Below, in pieces: positions 27,399 through 36,067 of a stretch of 64,000 bases of DNA. The position numbers and the translations under genes were made by a program. The notes beneath the pieces are model-generated. The model ran no database searches. It had not been told where the DNA came from and was given only the letters and a program-made list of their open reading frames with translations. The stretch covers positions 62,001 through 126,000 of the forward strand of contig NZ_UFQB01000017.1 in NCBI RefSeq assembly GCF_900496965.1, given 5' to 3'. The first letter of the stretch is position 1. Each line of letters opens with the position of its first letter. The DNA comes from Achromobacter agilis (GTDB lineage Bacteria; Pseudomonadota; Gammaproteobacteria; Burkholderiales; Burkholderiaceae_B).

Positions 27399-28100
27399 AT
27401 GGCCAAAAAGCAACATGGCTTCTTTTCTCACCAGACGCTCGAGAAGAACATCGGCTGGATGATCATCGCCAGCATCCTGGTGGTGTCCTTCGCGGGCCTG
27501 GTCCAGATCGTTCCGCTGTTCTTCCAGCACAGCACGACCCAGGCCGTCGCCGGCGTCGAACCCTACAGCCCCCTGCGGCTGATGGGCCGCGACGTCTACA
27601 TCCGCGAAGGCTGCGTCGGCTGCCACTCGCAGCAGGTGCGCGTGCTGGCCGCCGAGGTGCAGCGCTACGGCCCGTACTCGGTCGCGTCGGAATCGGTCTT
27701 CGACCATCCGTTCCTGTGGGGCTCCAAGCGTACTGGGCCCGACCTGGCGCGCGTGGGCGAACGCTACTCCGACGACTGGCACCGCATCCACCTGCGCGAT
27801 CCGCGCAAGGTGGTGCCGGAATCCAACATGCCCGCCTATCCCTGGCTGGAAAAGACGGTCATCACCGGCCAGAACGTGGACGAGCGCATGCGCGCCCTGC
27901 GCAAGCTGGGCGTGCCCTACACGGACGACGACATCGCCGCGGCGCCCAAGGCCATCGAAGGCAAGACCGAAGAAGACGCGCTGGTCGCCTACCTGCAGGG
28001 CCTGGGCGTCGGCGTGCGCAAGGCGAAGCAGGCCGAGCAGGCTGAAGCGGCCAAAAAGGCGGCGCAATCCGCCGCGCAGCCGGCCGCCACGGGAGGCTGA
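27399..28100 (+). CDS. ccoO: Cytochrome-c oxidase cbb3-type, subunit II (mono-heme)
   Basis: 233 residues: one N-terminal membrane helix (about 17-40) and a periplasmic c-type cytochrome domain with CVGCH at 72-76 in [13 protein letters not shown]; the distal Met is probably in [11 protein letters not shown]. It passes electrons from CcoP to the CcoN active site. The start is set by a GAGGA ribosome site and the usual [17 protein letters not shown] beginning; the extra frame upstream is the ccoN tail in another frame. The C-terminal tail is Ala/Lys-rich. Confidence 0.96.
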   Translation: MAKKQHGFFSHQTLEKNIGWMIIASILVVSFAGLVQIVPLFFQHSTTQAVAGVEPYSPLRLMGRDVYIREGCVGCHSQQVRVLAAEVQRYGPYSVASESVFDHPFLWGSKRTGPDLARVGERYSDDWHRIHLRDPRKVVPESNMPAYPWLEKTVITGQNVDERMRALRKLGVPYTDDDIAAAPKAIEGKTEEDALVAYLQGLGVGVRKAKQAEQAEAAKKAAQSAAQPAATGG

Positions 28101-28102
28101 GC

Positions 28103-28279
28103 ATGCTGGGCTACCTGAGCGCAGTCGTCACCGCCATCTCGATGGCAACCTTTTTCGGCATTGTCTGGTGGGCCTGCTCGCGCGGCCGCCAGAGCGCCAA
28201 TCGCGAATCGGCCCTGCTGCCGTTCGCACTGCCCGATGAATTCGGGCCGGCACAACAAGATGGAGCGAATCGGTCATGA
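28103..28279 (+). CDS. ccoQ: Cbb3-type oxidase small subunit CcoQ
   Basis: 58 residues, starting two bases after the ccoO stop and overlapping the ccoP start by ATGA. One membrane helix (SAVVTAISMATFFGIVWWAC) is followed by a polar tail with LLPFALPDE, the usual shape of CcoQ (FixQ), which stabilises the CcoP-CcoNO core. It was found by reading the gap between ccoO and ccoP; no other frame is plausible there. Confidence 0.88.
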   Translation: MLGYLSAVVTAISMATFFGIVWWACSRGRQSANRESALLPFALPDEFGPAQQDGANRS

Positions 28280-29226
28280 GCGATTTCGTTAGTGGCTTTT
28301 GGGGGTATTTCATCTCGATCATCGCCGTGGGCGGCGTGCTCTGGTGCGTCTGGCTGCTGTACACGCAGCGCCGCTGGCTCAGCGCCAAGCCCGCCAACGG
28401 CCAGGTCGAGGACACGGGCCATGTCTGGGACGGCGACCTGACCGAGCTGAACAACCCGGTTCCCGGCTGGTGGACCTGGATGTACCTGCTGGCTTGCGCC
28501 TTCGCGCTGGGCTACCTGTTCTTCATGCCGGGGCTGGGCGAGTACAAGGGCCAGCTCGGCTACAGCAGCACGCAGGAAGTGGCGCAGCAGCAGGCCAAGA
28601 TGGCCGAGGCCGTGCGCCCGATCTATGCGCGTTTCGAGACCATGGACATTGCGCAGATCTCCCAGGATCCGGGCGCCCGCGAAATCGGCCAGCGCCTGTT
28701 CCTGAACACCTGCGCGCAATGCCACGGTTCCGATGCCAAGGGCGGCCCCAGCTTCCCCAATCTGGCGGACGGCGACTGGCTGCATGGCGGTTCTCCGGAA
28801 GCCATCACGCAGACGATCACCAACGGCCGTGTCGGTGTGATGCCGCCCTGGAAGTCGGCGGTCGATGCCAAGACGGCCGGCGACATCGCGCAATACGTGC
28901 GTTCGCTGTCGGGTCTGACGGCCGATCCGGTCCGCGTGTTCCGCGGCCAGCGCGAGTTCGCCAATTTCTGCGTCGCCTGTCACGGCGTCGACGGCAAAGG
29001 CAACCAGGCGCTGGGCGCGCCGAACCTCACGGACGACGTCTGGCTTTACGGCAGTTCGGAAGCGACCATCGTGAAAACGATCCTGGACGGCCGCGATAAC
29101 CGCATGCCGGCGCACCAGGACATCCTGTCGCCCGAGCAGATCAAGATCCTGACGGCGTGGGTCTGGGGCCTGTCGAACAAGCCCGGCGCCGCGCCTGCGG
29201 CAACGGCCGAGGCCGCGAAGCCGTAA
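28276..29226 (+). CDS. ccoP: Cytochrome-c oxidase cbb3-type, subunit III (di-heme)
   Basis: 316 residues. Two N-terminal membrane helices (about 6-28 and 65-85) flank the CcoP signature DGDLTELNNPVPGWW. Two cytochrome c domains follow with CAQCH (146-150) and CVACH (232-236). The protein accepts electrons from periplasmic cytochrome c and hands them to CcoO. The ATG overlaps the ccoQ stop. It ends the structural ccoNOQP block; ccoG starts 73 bp later. Confidence 0.96.
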   Translation: MSDFVSGFWGYFISIIAVGGVLWCVWLLYTQRRWLSAKPANGQVEDTGHVWDGDLTELNNPVPGWWTWMYLLACAFALGYLFFMPGLGEYKGQLGYSSTQEVAQQQAKMAEAVRPIYARFETMDIAQISQDPGAREIGQRLFLNTCAQCHGSDAKGGPSFPNLADGDWLHGGSPEAITQTITNGRVGVMPPWKSAVDAKTAGDIAQYVRSLSGLTADPVRVFRGQREFANFCVACHGVDGKGNQALGAPNLTDDVWLYGSSEATIVKTILDGRDNRMPAHQDILSPEQIKILTAWVWGLSNKPGAAPAATAEAAKP

Positions 29227-29299
29227 AGGACGCCGCGGCGCGTAGATGGGGGCGCAACGACGCTCCCATATCAATTGGACTTAAAGCAGGGAGCAGCAA

Positions 29300-30790
29300 A
29301 TGGAAGATGGGTCAACCGCAAGCGTCGGCAATTCGCCTGGCGGTGACCCGCCGCCCTGGCGGCCGCATACGCGGCCGCCGCGCCCCGGGCAAGAGACCCT
29401 GGAACAGACGCTGGCGGGCGTGCGCAGCAAGATCTATCCGCGATCCGTCAGCGGCATCTTCGCCCGCTGGCGCATCGCGTTTGTCTTCATTACGCAGCTG
29501 ATTTTCTACGGCCTGCCGTGGATCGAGTGGAACGGGCGCCAGGCGGTGCTGTTCGACCTGGGCGCGCGCAAGTTCTATCTCTTCGGCCTGGTGCTGTGGC
29601 CGCAGGACGTGGTCTACTTGGCCGTGCTGCTGGTCATTTCGGCCCTGGCGCTGTTCCTGTTCACCGCGGTGGCGGGGCGCCTGTTCTGCGGTTATGCCTG
29701 TCCGCAGACCGTCTACACGGAAATCTTCATGTGGATCGAGCGCAAGGTCGAAGGCGACCGCGTCGCGCGCATCCGCCTGGACGAATCGCCCTGGACCTGG
29801 CGCAAGGCCCGCCTGAAGCTGACCAAGCATTTCCTGTGGATCGCGCTGGCATGGTGGACCGGATCCACCTTCATCGGCTATTTCGCGCCCATCCGCGAAC
29901 TGGGCCACGAACTCTTCGCCTTGCAGCTGGGCCCGTGGCAGTGGTTCTGGATGCTGTTCTACGGCTTCGCTACGTGGGGCAACGCCGGCTTCATGCGCGA
30001 ATCGGTCTGCAAATACATGTGCCCCTACGCCCGCTTCCAGAGCGTGATGGTGGACCCGGACACTTTCGTGGTCACCTACGACAAGCGCCGCGGCGATCCG
30101 CGCGGCGGGCGTTCGCGCAAGATCGACCACAAAGCGGCCGGGATGGGCGACTGCGTCGATTGCAGCCTGTGCGTGCAGGTCTGCCCGACGGGCATCGACA
30201 TCCGCGACGGCCTGCAGTACATGTGCATCGGCTGCGGCGCCTGTATCGACGCCTGCGAACAGGTCATGGACAAGATGCAGTACGAGCCGGGGCTGATCCG
30301 CTATACCTCGGAGCGCGCGATGCTGGACGGCCTGTCGGCCAAGCGCGCGCGGTCCTACCTGCTGCGTCCGCGCGTGCTGGTCTATGGCACGCTGATCTTG
30401 GGGCTGGCCGTCGCGTTCGTGGTGTCGCTGGCCATGCGCAACCCCTTGCGGGTCGACATCATCCGCGACCGCGGCGCGCTGGGCCGCGAAGTGGCCGGCG
30501 GCCTCATCGAAAACGTCTACCGCCTCCAGATCATCAACACGTCCGACCAACCGATGCACTTGCAGCTGTCTGCCGAGGGCATGCCGGGCCTGATCGTGAT
30601 GGCCGGCCAGCAGGGCGCCAACACCGTCGACGTGGAGGCCGCGGCCAACAAACTGGTGCCGATGGTCATCCGCGCGCCGGCCGGCGCGCAACCCGGCGCC
30701 CACGCCATCACGCTGCGCGCGCGCGGCCAGGACGGCGAGGAACGCCAGATCGAAACCGACGAAGCCGCCAGCTTCTACGTCCCCGAGTAA
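29300..30790 (+). CDS. ccoG: Cytochrome c oxidase accessory protein CcoG (RdxA/FixG)
   Basis: 496 residues. Five or so membrane helices include the conserved FCGYACPQTVYTEIFMWIERK segment; a cytoplasmic bis-[4Fe-4S] ferredoxin region carries CVDCSLCVQVC (Cys285, 288, 291, 295) and CIGCGACIDAC (309, 312, 315, 319); the last third is the periplasmic Ig-like FixG domain. CcoG is reported to reduce Cu(II) for cbb3 assembly. The N-terminal 30 residues are Pro/Gly-rich and variable. The ATG follows a GGGAGC ribosome site. Confidence 0.95.
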   Translation: MEDGSTASVGNSPGGDPPPWRPHTRPPRPGQETLEQTLAGVRSKIYPRSVSGIFARWRIAFVFITQLIFYGLPWIEWNGRQAVLFDLGARKFYLFGLVLWPQDVVYLAVLLVISALALFLFTAVAGRLFCGYACPQTVYTEIFMWIERKVEGDRVARIRLDESPWTWRKARLKLTKHFLWIALAWWTGSTFIGYFAPIRELGHELFALQLGPWQWFWMLFYGFATWGNAGFMRESVCKYMCPYARFQSVMVDPDTFVVTYDKRRGDPRGGRSRKIDHKAAGMGDCVDCSLCVQVCPTGIDIRDGLQYMCIGCGACIDACEQVMDKMQYEPGLIRYTSERAMLDGLSAKRARSYLLRPRVLVYGTLILGLAVAFVVSLAMRNPLRVDIIRDRGALGREVAGGLIENVYRLQIINTSDQPMHLQLSAEGMPGLIVMAGQQGANTVDVEAAANKLVPMVIRAPAGAQPGAHAITLRARGQDGEERQIETDEAASFYVPE

Positions 30791-30809
30791 GCACTGAAAG
30801 GATATGCCC

Positions 30810-31019
30810 ATGCACGCCGCCCAAGCCGCGCAGCCCGCCAAGCCCTGGTACCGCGAACCCTGGCCCTGGATCCTGATGGCCGGCCCGTTCGCGGCCATGA
30901 TAGGCTGCTTCATCACGATCTACTTCGCTTTCTCGAACTTCAGCAATCAGCCGATCCAGGAGGGCGTGGTCAAGCGCGGCCTGGTCATCGAGCAGGTAGC
31001 GCCCAGCGCCAATCCGTAA
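30810..31019 (+). CDS. Short FixH-family (CcoH-like) membrane protein
   Basis: 69 residues. PWYREPWPWILMAGPFAAMI is the classic FixH/CcoH opening, followed by the single helix to about residue 42 and the start of the periplasmic part (QEGVVKRGLVIEQ). Typical FixH/CcoH proteins run to about 150-170 residues; the periplasmic domain is missing here without any sign of a frameshift. FixH-type proteins help assemble the cbb3 oxidase. ATG 30804 is possible but only 2 bases from the AAAGG ribosome site, so 30810 is preferred. Gene follows ccoG by 19 bp. Confidence 0.75.
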   Translation: MHAAQAAQPAKPWYREPWPWILMAGPFAAMIGCFITIYFAFSNFSNQPIQEGVVKRGLVIEQVAPSANP

Positions 31020-31035
31020 CCCGGGAGAACAACAG

Positions 31036-31272
31036 ATGGGCTTGCGATCATTGATGTGGATCCTGTGGCCGTCCTTCATGGCCGCCGCGGCGGGGAGCGC
31101 GCTGATCTTCGCCCTGATCGATCCCCTGGACGTGGCGATCTTCGGCCACGTCCCGACGGGACGCACGGGGTTCTACACCGTGTCTTTCTTCGTGCTGTGG
31201 GTGATGGCGGGACTGTCCAGCACGCTGACCGCGTACCTGATGCCCAAGCCGGAAGAAAACGAGGATTTGTAG
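31036..31272 (+). CDS. Small two-helix membrane protein at the end of the cco cluster
   Basis: 78 residues, starting 16 bp after the FixH-like gene with a GGGAG ribosome site. Helix 1 spans about residues 5-28 (LMWILWPSFMAAAAGSALIFAL) in part, helix 2 about 45-68, with a short TGRTGFYT connection and an acidic tail. I do not recognise a named family. Its place in the run of cco genes suggests a role in oxidase assembly or stability, as inference only. Confidence 0.65.
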   Translation: MGLRSLMWILWPSFMAAAAGSALIFALIDPLDVAIFGHVPTGRTGFYTVSFFVLWVMAGLSSTLTAYLMPKPEENEDL

Positions 31273-31319
31273 GCGAAGCGAGGCGGCGCCGCGCCCCGGG
31301 GGCCTTGCTGGGAGGCCGC

Positions 31320-31661
31320 CTACACCTTCTTCACGAATTCCGACTTCAAGCTCATCGGCCCGAAGCCGTCGATCTTGCAGTCGATGTCGTGGTCGCTGTC
31401 GACCAGGCGGATGCCCTTGACCTTGGTACCCATCTTGATCACGCCGCCCGACCCCTTGAGCTTCAGGTCCTTGATGACGGTGACGGTATCGCCGTCCTGC
31501 AGCACGTTGCCGGCTGAATCGCGATAGACCTTGGCCGCCTCATCGGAGGATGCGGCGGCCTGCGGCGACCATTCATGCGCGCATTCAGGGCAGACGTAGA
31601 GGGCGCCGTCTTCATAGGTGTATTCGGACTGGCACTTGGGACAGGCGGGCAATGCGCTCAC
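31320..31661 (-). CDS. yjdM: YjdM/PhnA-family zinc-ribbon protein
   Basis: 113 residues, nearly colinear with E. coli YjdM (formerly PhnA). An N-terminal zinc ribbon [13 protein letters not shown] ... CPECAHEW (two CxxC pairs) is followed by an SH3-like beta domain with [25 protein letters not shown] and [19 protein letters not shown]. The start is a GTG at 31661, since homologs begin just before LPACPKC; the longer ATG frame adds an unrelated arginine-rich stretch. Once linked to phosphonate use, its real function is unsettled. Converges on the cco cluster. Confidence 0.88.
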   Translation of the reverse strand: MSALPACPKCQSEYTYEDGALYVCPECAHEWSPQAAASSDEAAKVYRDSAGNVLQDGDTVTVIKDLKLKGSGGVIKMGTKVKGIRLVDSDHDIDCKIDGFGPMSLKSEFVKKV

Positions 31662-31769
31662 GTGTGGACCTCGATGTAAAAAACGCGCAATGCGCAACAC
31701 GCGATTGTACTGCGCCACACCTGTTTTTCCCCGTGTCGCCGGCCGTTTTCCCCCTTGCCTTGCGCGGCC

Positions 31770-32702
31770 TCAAGCCAGTTCGTCGCCATGCAGCAAGCCC
31801 ACGAAATCACGCGCCGCCGCGCTCAGCGGCCGGTCCCGGGGCACGATGCTGCCAAAGGCCGTGAGGCTCTGCCGGATCTGGTAGGGCAATATCGCCAGCA
31901 GCCCATGCGCCGCGTAGCGGCTCGCCACCGATTCCGGTATCACGCCCAGCATTGTTGATTTCATCGCCAGGTTGGTGGTGGTCAGGATGGAGGCCGACTC
32001 GATCAGTCCCTTGGGGGTGGAGGCGTTGTGCGAACGGAACTCCTGTTCGATCACGTCGCGCATCGGGCTGCCGTGCGGCTGCAAGACCCAGGGATAGGCC
32101 AGCATGGCCTCGAAGCCCACGCGCTTGCGGCCGGCCAGCGGATGGTCCACCGCCGCGATCACCGACAGCGCTTCGTCGCCGATCGGGCGAAAAATGTACT
32201 GACTGTCCGACAGAGTCACCATGCGGCCGATCACCACGTCCAGCCTGCCTTCGTTCATGCGGCCGATCAGCAGATCGCTGGTGCCGGTGGAGATTTCCAC
32301 CGCCAGCAGCGGATAGGTTTGCTTCAGGCGCAGCAGGGCGTCGGTCAGGTGGCCGGGCGAGGCCGCCATGATGCTGCCGATGAACAGCTTGCCCGCGCTG
32401 CCCAGGCGCAGTTCCTCCAGTTCGCGGGCCAGGGACGAGACCGTCCCGCGCATGCCCCGGAAATATCCCATCACGCATTCGCCGGCCGCGGTCAGCGCCA
32501 GGCCGCGGCCGATCCTTCCGTACAGCGGCTGGCCGATGGCCAGCTCCAGTTCGTGCAGCATCTTGCTGGCGGCGGACTGGGTCATGTTGAGCTGGCTGGC
32601 GGCCGCGCGCAGCGTACCGCGCTCTTCGATCGCCAGCAGCAGGACGATCTGCCGCATGCGCAGCCGGGCCAGCAGGGCGGGGACGTGGATGGCGCGTTCC
32701 AT
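31770..32702 (-). CDS. LysR-family transcriptional regulator
   Basis: 310 residues. N-terminal winged HTH (residues about 12-70) with LRMRQIVLLLAIEERGTLRAAASQLNMTQSAASKML in part, then a linker helix and a periplasmic-binding-like effector domain. The domain order and the RMRQ start resemble the GbpR/CbbR-like branch. It is divergent from the Bug gene and the operon beyond it, so it most likely controls that operon in response to a pathway intermediate. No ATP-binding or other partner domain. Confidence 0.88.
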   Translation of the reverse strand: MERAIHVPALLARLRMRQIVLLLAIEERGTLRAAASQLNMTQSAASKMLHELELAIGQPLYGRIGRGLALTAAGECVMGYFRGMRGTVSSLARELEELRLGSAGKLFIGSIMAASPGHLTDALLRLKQTYPLLAVEISTGTSDLLIGRMNEGRLDVVIGRMVTLSDSQYIFRPIGDEALSVIAAVDHPLAGRKRVGFEAMLAYPWVLQPHGSPMRDVIEQEFRSHNASTPKGLIESASILTTTNLAMKSTMLGVIPESVASRYAAHGLLAILPYQIRQSLTAFGSIVPRDRPLSAAARDFVGLLHGDELA

Positions 32703-32743
32703 GATTGATCGCCTCAGGTGAACGGTTGGTGCAAAAGTTTCAT

Positions 32744-32772
32744 TTTACGGAAACGGAGCTTCTTTCTAAGAT
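32744..32772 (+). promoter_or_regulatory. Candidate promoter and LysR-type site for the Bug/PdxA2 operon
   Basis: TTTACG (32744-32749) and TAAGAT (32767-32772) are 17 bp apart, about 57 bp before the Bug ATG. The inverted repeat GTTTC-N8-GAAAC (32737-32754) overlaps the -35 box, a usual place for LysR-type regulator contact. Hexamers match consensus at four of six positions each. Confidence 0.4.
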
Positions 32773-32829
32773 GGACCTACAAAAGATTGCCCGTCCCAGG
32801 GCAAAAAAACACCAACCAAGGAGACAACC

Positions 32830-33804
32830 ATGAAGACTCGGCTATTGGCCGCGATGGCGGCCGGCGCCCTGTGCCTGTCGGCCCTGGCGCCCGCCCAGGC
32901 GCAAAGCGCCGACTGGCCCAACAAGCCCCTGCGCCTGCTGGTGGGATCGGCCCCGGGCGGCGGCACCGACGCCATGGCGCGCGCGGTGGCCGACAAGCTG
33001 GGCCCTCTGCTCAAGCAGACCGTGGTGGTGGAGAACAAGCCCGGCGCATCCAATACGCTGGCCGCCGACCTGGCGGCCAAGTCGTCGGACGGACACACCA
33101 TGGTGATGGGGGTATCCACCGCCCACGCCATCGCGCCGCACCTGCTGAAGCTGGGCTACGACAACGATCGCGATCTGACGCCGGTGGTGTTCGTGGGCGC
33201 CGTGCCCAACATCCTGGTGGTCAACAATGATGTTCCGGCCAAGTCGGTGCAGGAGCTGATCGCGCTGCTCAAGAGCAAGCCCGGCACCTACAACTTCGCC
33301 AGCAGCGGCTCGGGCAGCACCCAGCACATCGCCGCCGAGCTGTTCAAGGACGCGACGGGCGTGGAGATGATCCACATTCCCTACCGCGGCAGCGGCCCCG
33401 CGCTGGTGGACCTGATGGGCGGCCAGGTGCAGATCGCGTTCGAGACCGCGTCCTCCGTGATTCCCCACATCAAGAGCGGCAAGGTGCGCGCGCTGGCCGT
33501 GCTGAGCGCCAAGCGCAACGCCCAGTTGTCCGACGTGCCGACCATGGCCGAAGCCGGCGTGCCCGGCGTGGAAATGAGCGCCTGGTACGGCATCTACATG
33601 CCCAGCGCCATGCCCGCCGCCAACCAGAAGCGCATCCATGACGCCGTCAACGGCATCCTGGCGCTGCCCGACACGCAGGCCCGCCTGCAGGCGATCGGCG
33701 CCGATATCAATCCGATGAGCCAGGAGCAGTTCGCGCAGTTCCACAAAGCCGAGAACCTGCGCTACGCCGGCATCATCAAGAAGAACAACATTTCCGTGGA
33801 ATGA
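32830..33804 (+). CDS. Bug-family tripartite tricarboxylate transporter substrate-binding protein
   Basis: 324 residues with a signal peptide cleaved near AQAQ-S (about residue 25). The Bug fold is shown by WPNKPLRLLVGSAPGGGTDAMAR, the VVENKPGASNTLAADLAAK ligand loop and the domain-2 start IHIPYRGSGPALVDLMGGQVQ. Bug proteins are abundant in Bordetella and relatives and bind carboxylates, often without adjacent TctAB membrane genes, as here. It would capture the substrate that the three enzymes downstream process. Good AAGGAGA ribosome site; gap to the next gene is 7 bp. Confidence 0.92.
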   Translation: MKTRLLAAMAAGALCLSALAPAQAQSADWPNKPLRLLVGSAPGGGTDAMARAVADKLGPLLKQTVVVENKPGASNTLAADLAAKSSDGHTMVMGVSTAHAIAPHLLKLGYDNDRDLTPVVFVGAVPNILVVNNDVPAKSVQELIALLKSKPGTYNFASSGSGSTQHIAAELFKDATGVEMIHIPYRGSGPALVDLMGGQVQIAFETASSVIPHIKSGKVRALAVLSAKRNAQLSDVPTMAEAGVPGVEMSAWYGIYMPSAMPAANQKRIHDAVNGILALPDTQARLQAIGADINPMSQEQFAQFHKAENLRYAGIIKKNNISVE

Positions 33805-33811
33805 CCCAGAC

Positions 33812-34846
33812 ATGAGCACGCAGCAGAAACCCGTCATCGCCCTGACCCTGGGCGATCCCGCCGGCATCGGCGCTGAACTGATCGCCCGGCTGCTGGCCCG
33901 GCCCGAAGCCACGCAACGCGCCAACATCGTGCTGGTGGGCGACGAGTGGCTCTGGCGCGAAGGCCAGCGGGTGGCGGGCGTGCAGGTCGCCACCCAGCCC
34001 GTGGCCAGCATCGAGGCGGTGCGCGGCCGGCCGGACAGCGGCGCGCCCGCCTGGCTGGCAATGGACACCATCCAACCCGGCCAGGTGCACCTCGGCCAGG
34101 CCGAGGCGGCGGGCGGCGCATCGGTGCTGCGGGTGCTCAACGCCTGCATGGACGCGGCGCGCGACGGCCACGTCGACGCCATCTGTTTCGCGCCCTTGAA
34201 CAAGTACGCCATGAAGCTGGGCGGCCTGGGCCACGACGACGAACTGCACCACTTCGCGCAGTACCTGGGCGTGACCGGCTACTTCTGCGAATTCAACACC
34301 CTGGGAGACCTGTGGACCTCGCGCGTGTCCTCGCACATCCCGTTGAAGGACGCAGCGGCGGCGCTCAGCATCGACGGCATCAAGGCCGCGACCCGGCTGA
34401 TCTACCGTTCGCTGCAGGCCAACGGCATGGCCGAGCCGCGCGTGGCGGTGGCCGCCTTCAATCCGCATGGCGGCGACGGCGGCACCTGCGGCCGCGAAGA
34501 GGTGGACATCATCGCGCCGGCCGTGCGGCAGTTGAACGAGGAGGGCCTGCCGGTGCAGGGGCCGTTCCCCGCCGACACCATCTTCCTGAAGGCGCAGGCC
34601 GGCGAGTTCCAGGCCATCGTCACCATGTACCACGACCAGGGCCAGATCGCGATCAAGCTGCTGGGCTTCTCGCGCGGCGTGACGGTGCAGGGCGGCTTGC
34701 CCATTCCCATCACCACGCCGGCCCATGGCACCGCCTACGACATCGCCGGCCAGGGGCGCGCCAACCTGGACGCGACCTGGCAGGCCTTTCTCATCGCCTG
34801 CCGCATGGGCCTGTCGCATCGCGCCTCGCGCGCGCTGGCGGGCTGA
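33812..34846 (+). CDS. PdxA-family dehydrogenase (PdxA2 type)
   Basis: 344 residues. PdxA family motifs: TLGDPAGIGAELIARLL at the N-terminus, FAPLNKYAMKLGGLGHDDE, the metal/substrate histidine in MYHDQGQIAIKLL and TPAHGTAYDIAGQG at the C-terminus. True PdxA makes vitamin B6 precursor; PdxA2 branches act in catabolism, oxidising D-threonate/erythronate 4-phosphates or cis-dihydrodiols. The setting between a Bug protein and two sugar-acid-type enzymes favours a catabolic role. No kinase of the DtnK/DUF1537 type is adjacent, so the substrate remains open. Confidence 0.85.
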   Translation: MSTQQKPVIALTLGDPAGIGAELIARLLARPEATQRANIVLVGDEWLWREGQRVAGVQVATQPVASIEAVRGRPDSGAPAWLAMDTIQPGQVHLGQAEAAGGASVLRVLNACMDAARDGHVDAICFAPLNKYAMKLGGLGHDDELHHFAQYLGVTGYFCEFNTLGDLWTSRVSSHIPLKDAAAALSIDGIKAATRLIYRSLQANGMAEPRVAVAAFNPHGGDGGTCGREEVDIIAPAVRQLNEEGLPVQGPFPADTIFLKAQAGEFQAIVTMYHDQGQIAIKLLGFSRGVTVQGGLPIPITTPAHGTAYDIAGQGRANLDATWQAFLIACRMGLSHRASRALAG

Positions 34847-34892
34847 TCCGACGCAGTCATTCCCTACCTAGAATCCCAAGCAGGAAATCCTC

Positions 34893-36065
34893 ATGAAGAT
34901 CAAATCCGTCCGCGCCCGCGTCTACGAATGGACCGGCAAGACCGTGCCGCCGCAGGGCAACTTCTGCTCCAACGCCATGGACCTGCTGTATTCCAAGCAG
35001 GAAACCATGAGCACCTTCCGCTTCCACGGCTGGACCGTGGTCGAGGTGGAGACGGACGACGGTATCGTCGGCCTGGGCAACGTGGCGCTGGCGCCGCGCG
35101 TGGCCAAGGCCATCATCGACCAGTACCTGGCCCCGCTGGTGATCGGGCAGGATCCCTGGGACTACGAATACCTGTGGCAGCGCATGTACCGCTCCACCCA
35201 CGCCTGGGGCCGCAAGGGCGTGACCATGGCCGCGATCTCGGCCATCGACCTGGCGATCTGGGACATCCTGGGCAAATCGGTGAACAAGCCCGTCTTCAAG
35301 CTGCTGGGCGGCCGCACCAAGGAGAAGATCCCGGTCTATTACTCCAAGCTGTACCGCACCGACCTGAAGGCCATGCAGGAGGAAGCCCGGACCTATCTGG
35401 ACCAGGGTTTCACCGCCTTCAAGATGCGTTTCGGCTACGGCCCCGCGCATCTGCAAAAGGGCGTGTCGGAGAACCTGAAGTCGGTGGAGGCGGTACGCGA
35501 GGTGATCGGCTACGACACCGATCTGATGCTGGAGTGCTACATGGGCTGGAGCCTGGAATACGCCAAGCGCATCCTGCCCAAGCTGGAGAAATTCGAGCCG
35601 CGCTGGCTGGAGGAACCCGTCATCGCTGACGACATCGACGGCTATGCGGAGCTGAACCAGCTGACCTCGATCCCCATCTCTGGCGGCGAGCACGAATTTT
35701 CGCTGTACGGTTTCAAGCAGCTGCTGGACCGCAAGGCGGTGTCGGTGGTGCAGTACGACACCAACCGCGTTGGCGGCATCACGGCGGCGCACAAGATCAA
35801 CGCGCTGTGCGAGGCCTATAGCGTGCCGGTGGTGCCGCATGCCGGCCAGATGCACAACTACCACCTGACGATGAGCACGCTGGCCTCGCCCATGAGCGAA
35901 TACTTCCCTATGTTCGACGTGGAAGTCGGCAACGAGCTGTTCTATTACATCTTCGACGGCGAGCCTGTGGCCAAGGAAGGCTTCATCGACCTGGACGACG
36001 ACAAGCCCGGACTGGGCCTGACGCTGAAGACCGAATACCTCAAGCACTTCAACATCATCGAATAA
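34893..36065 (+). CDS. Enolase-superfamily sugar-acid dehydratase (mandelate racemase subgroup, RhmD-like)
   Basis: 390 residues. N-terminal capping domain, then a modified TIM barrel. Likely active-site elements: FKMRFGYGP (KxR), the metal ligands in [18 protein letters not shown] and ISGGEHEFS, and the catalytic His in [12 protein letters not shown]. This motif spacing recalls L-rhamnonate dehydratase and its relatives rather than muconate cycloisomerase. Predicted reaction: dehydration of an acid sugar to a 2-keto-3-deoxy acid, the natural substrate for the DapA-family enzyme encoded 2 bp downstream. Cytoplasmic. Confidence 0.85.
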   Translation: MKIKSVRARVYEWTGKTVPPQGNFCSNAMDLLYSKQETMSTFRFHGWTVVEVETDDGIVGLGNVALAPRVAKAIIDQYLAPLVIGQDPWDYEYLWQRMYRSTHAWGRKGVTMAAISAIDLAIWDILGKSVNKPVFKLLGGRTKEKIPVYYSKLYRTDLKAMQEEARTYLDQGFTAFKMRFGYGPAHLQKGVSENLKSVEAVREVIGYDTDLMLECYMGWSLEYAKRILPKLEKFEPRWLEEPVIADDIDGYAELNQLTSIPISGGEHEFSLYGFKQLLDRKAVSVVQYDTNRVGGITAAHKINALCEAYSVPVVPHAGQMHNYHLTMSTLASPMSEYFPMFDVEVGNELFYYIFDGEPVAKEGFIDLDDDKPGLGLTLKTEYLKHFNIIE

Positions 36066-36067
36066 CC

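Noticed and set aside
29227-29299. Third FNR site before ccoG
   Set aside because: Only a half-site-like ATATCAA is present, without the TTGAT partner at the right spacing.
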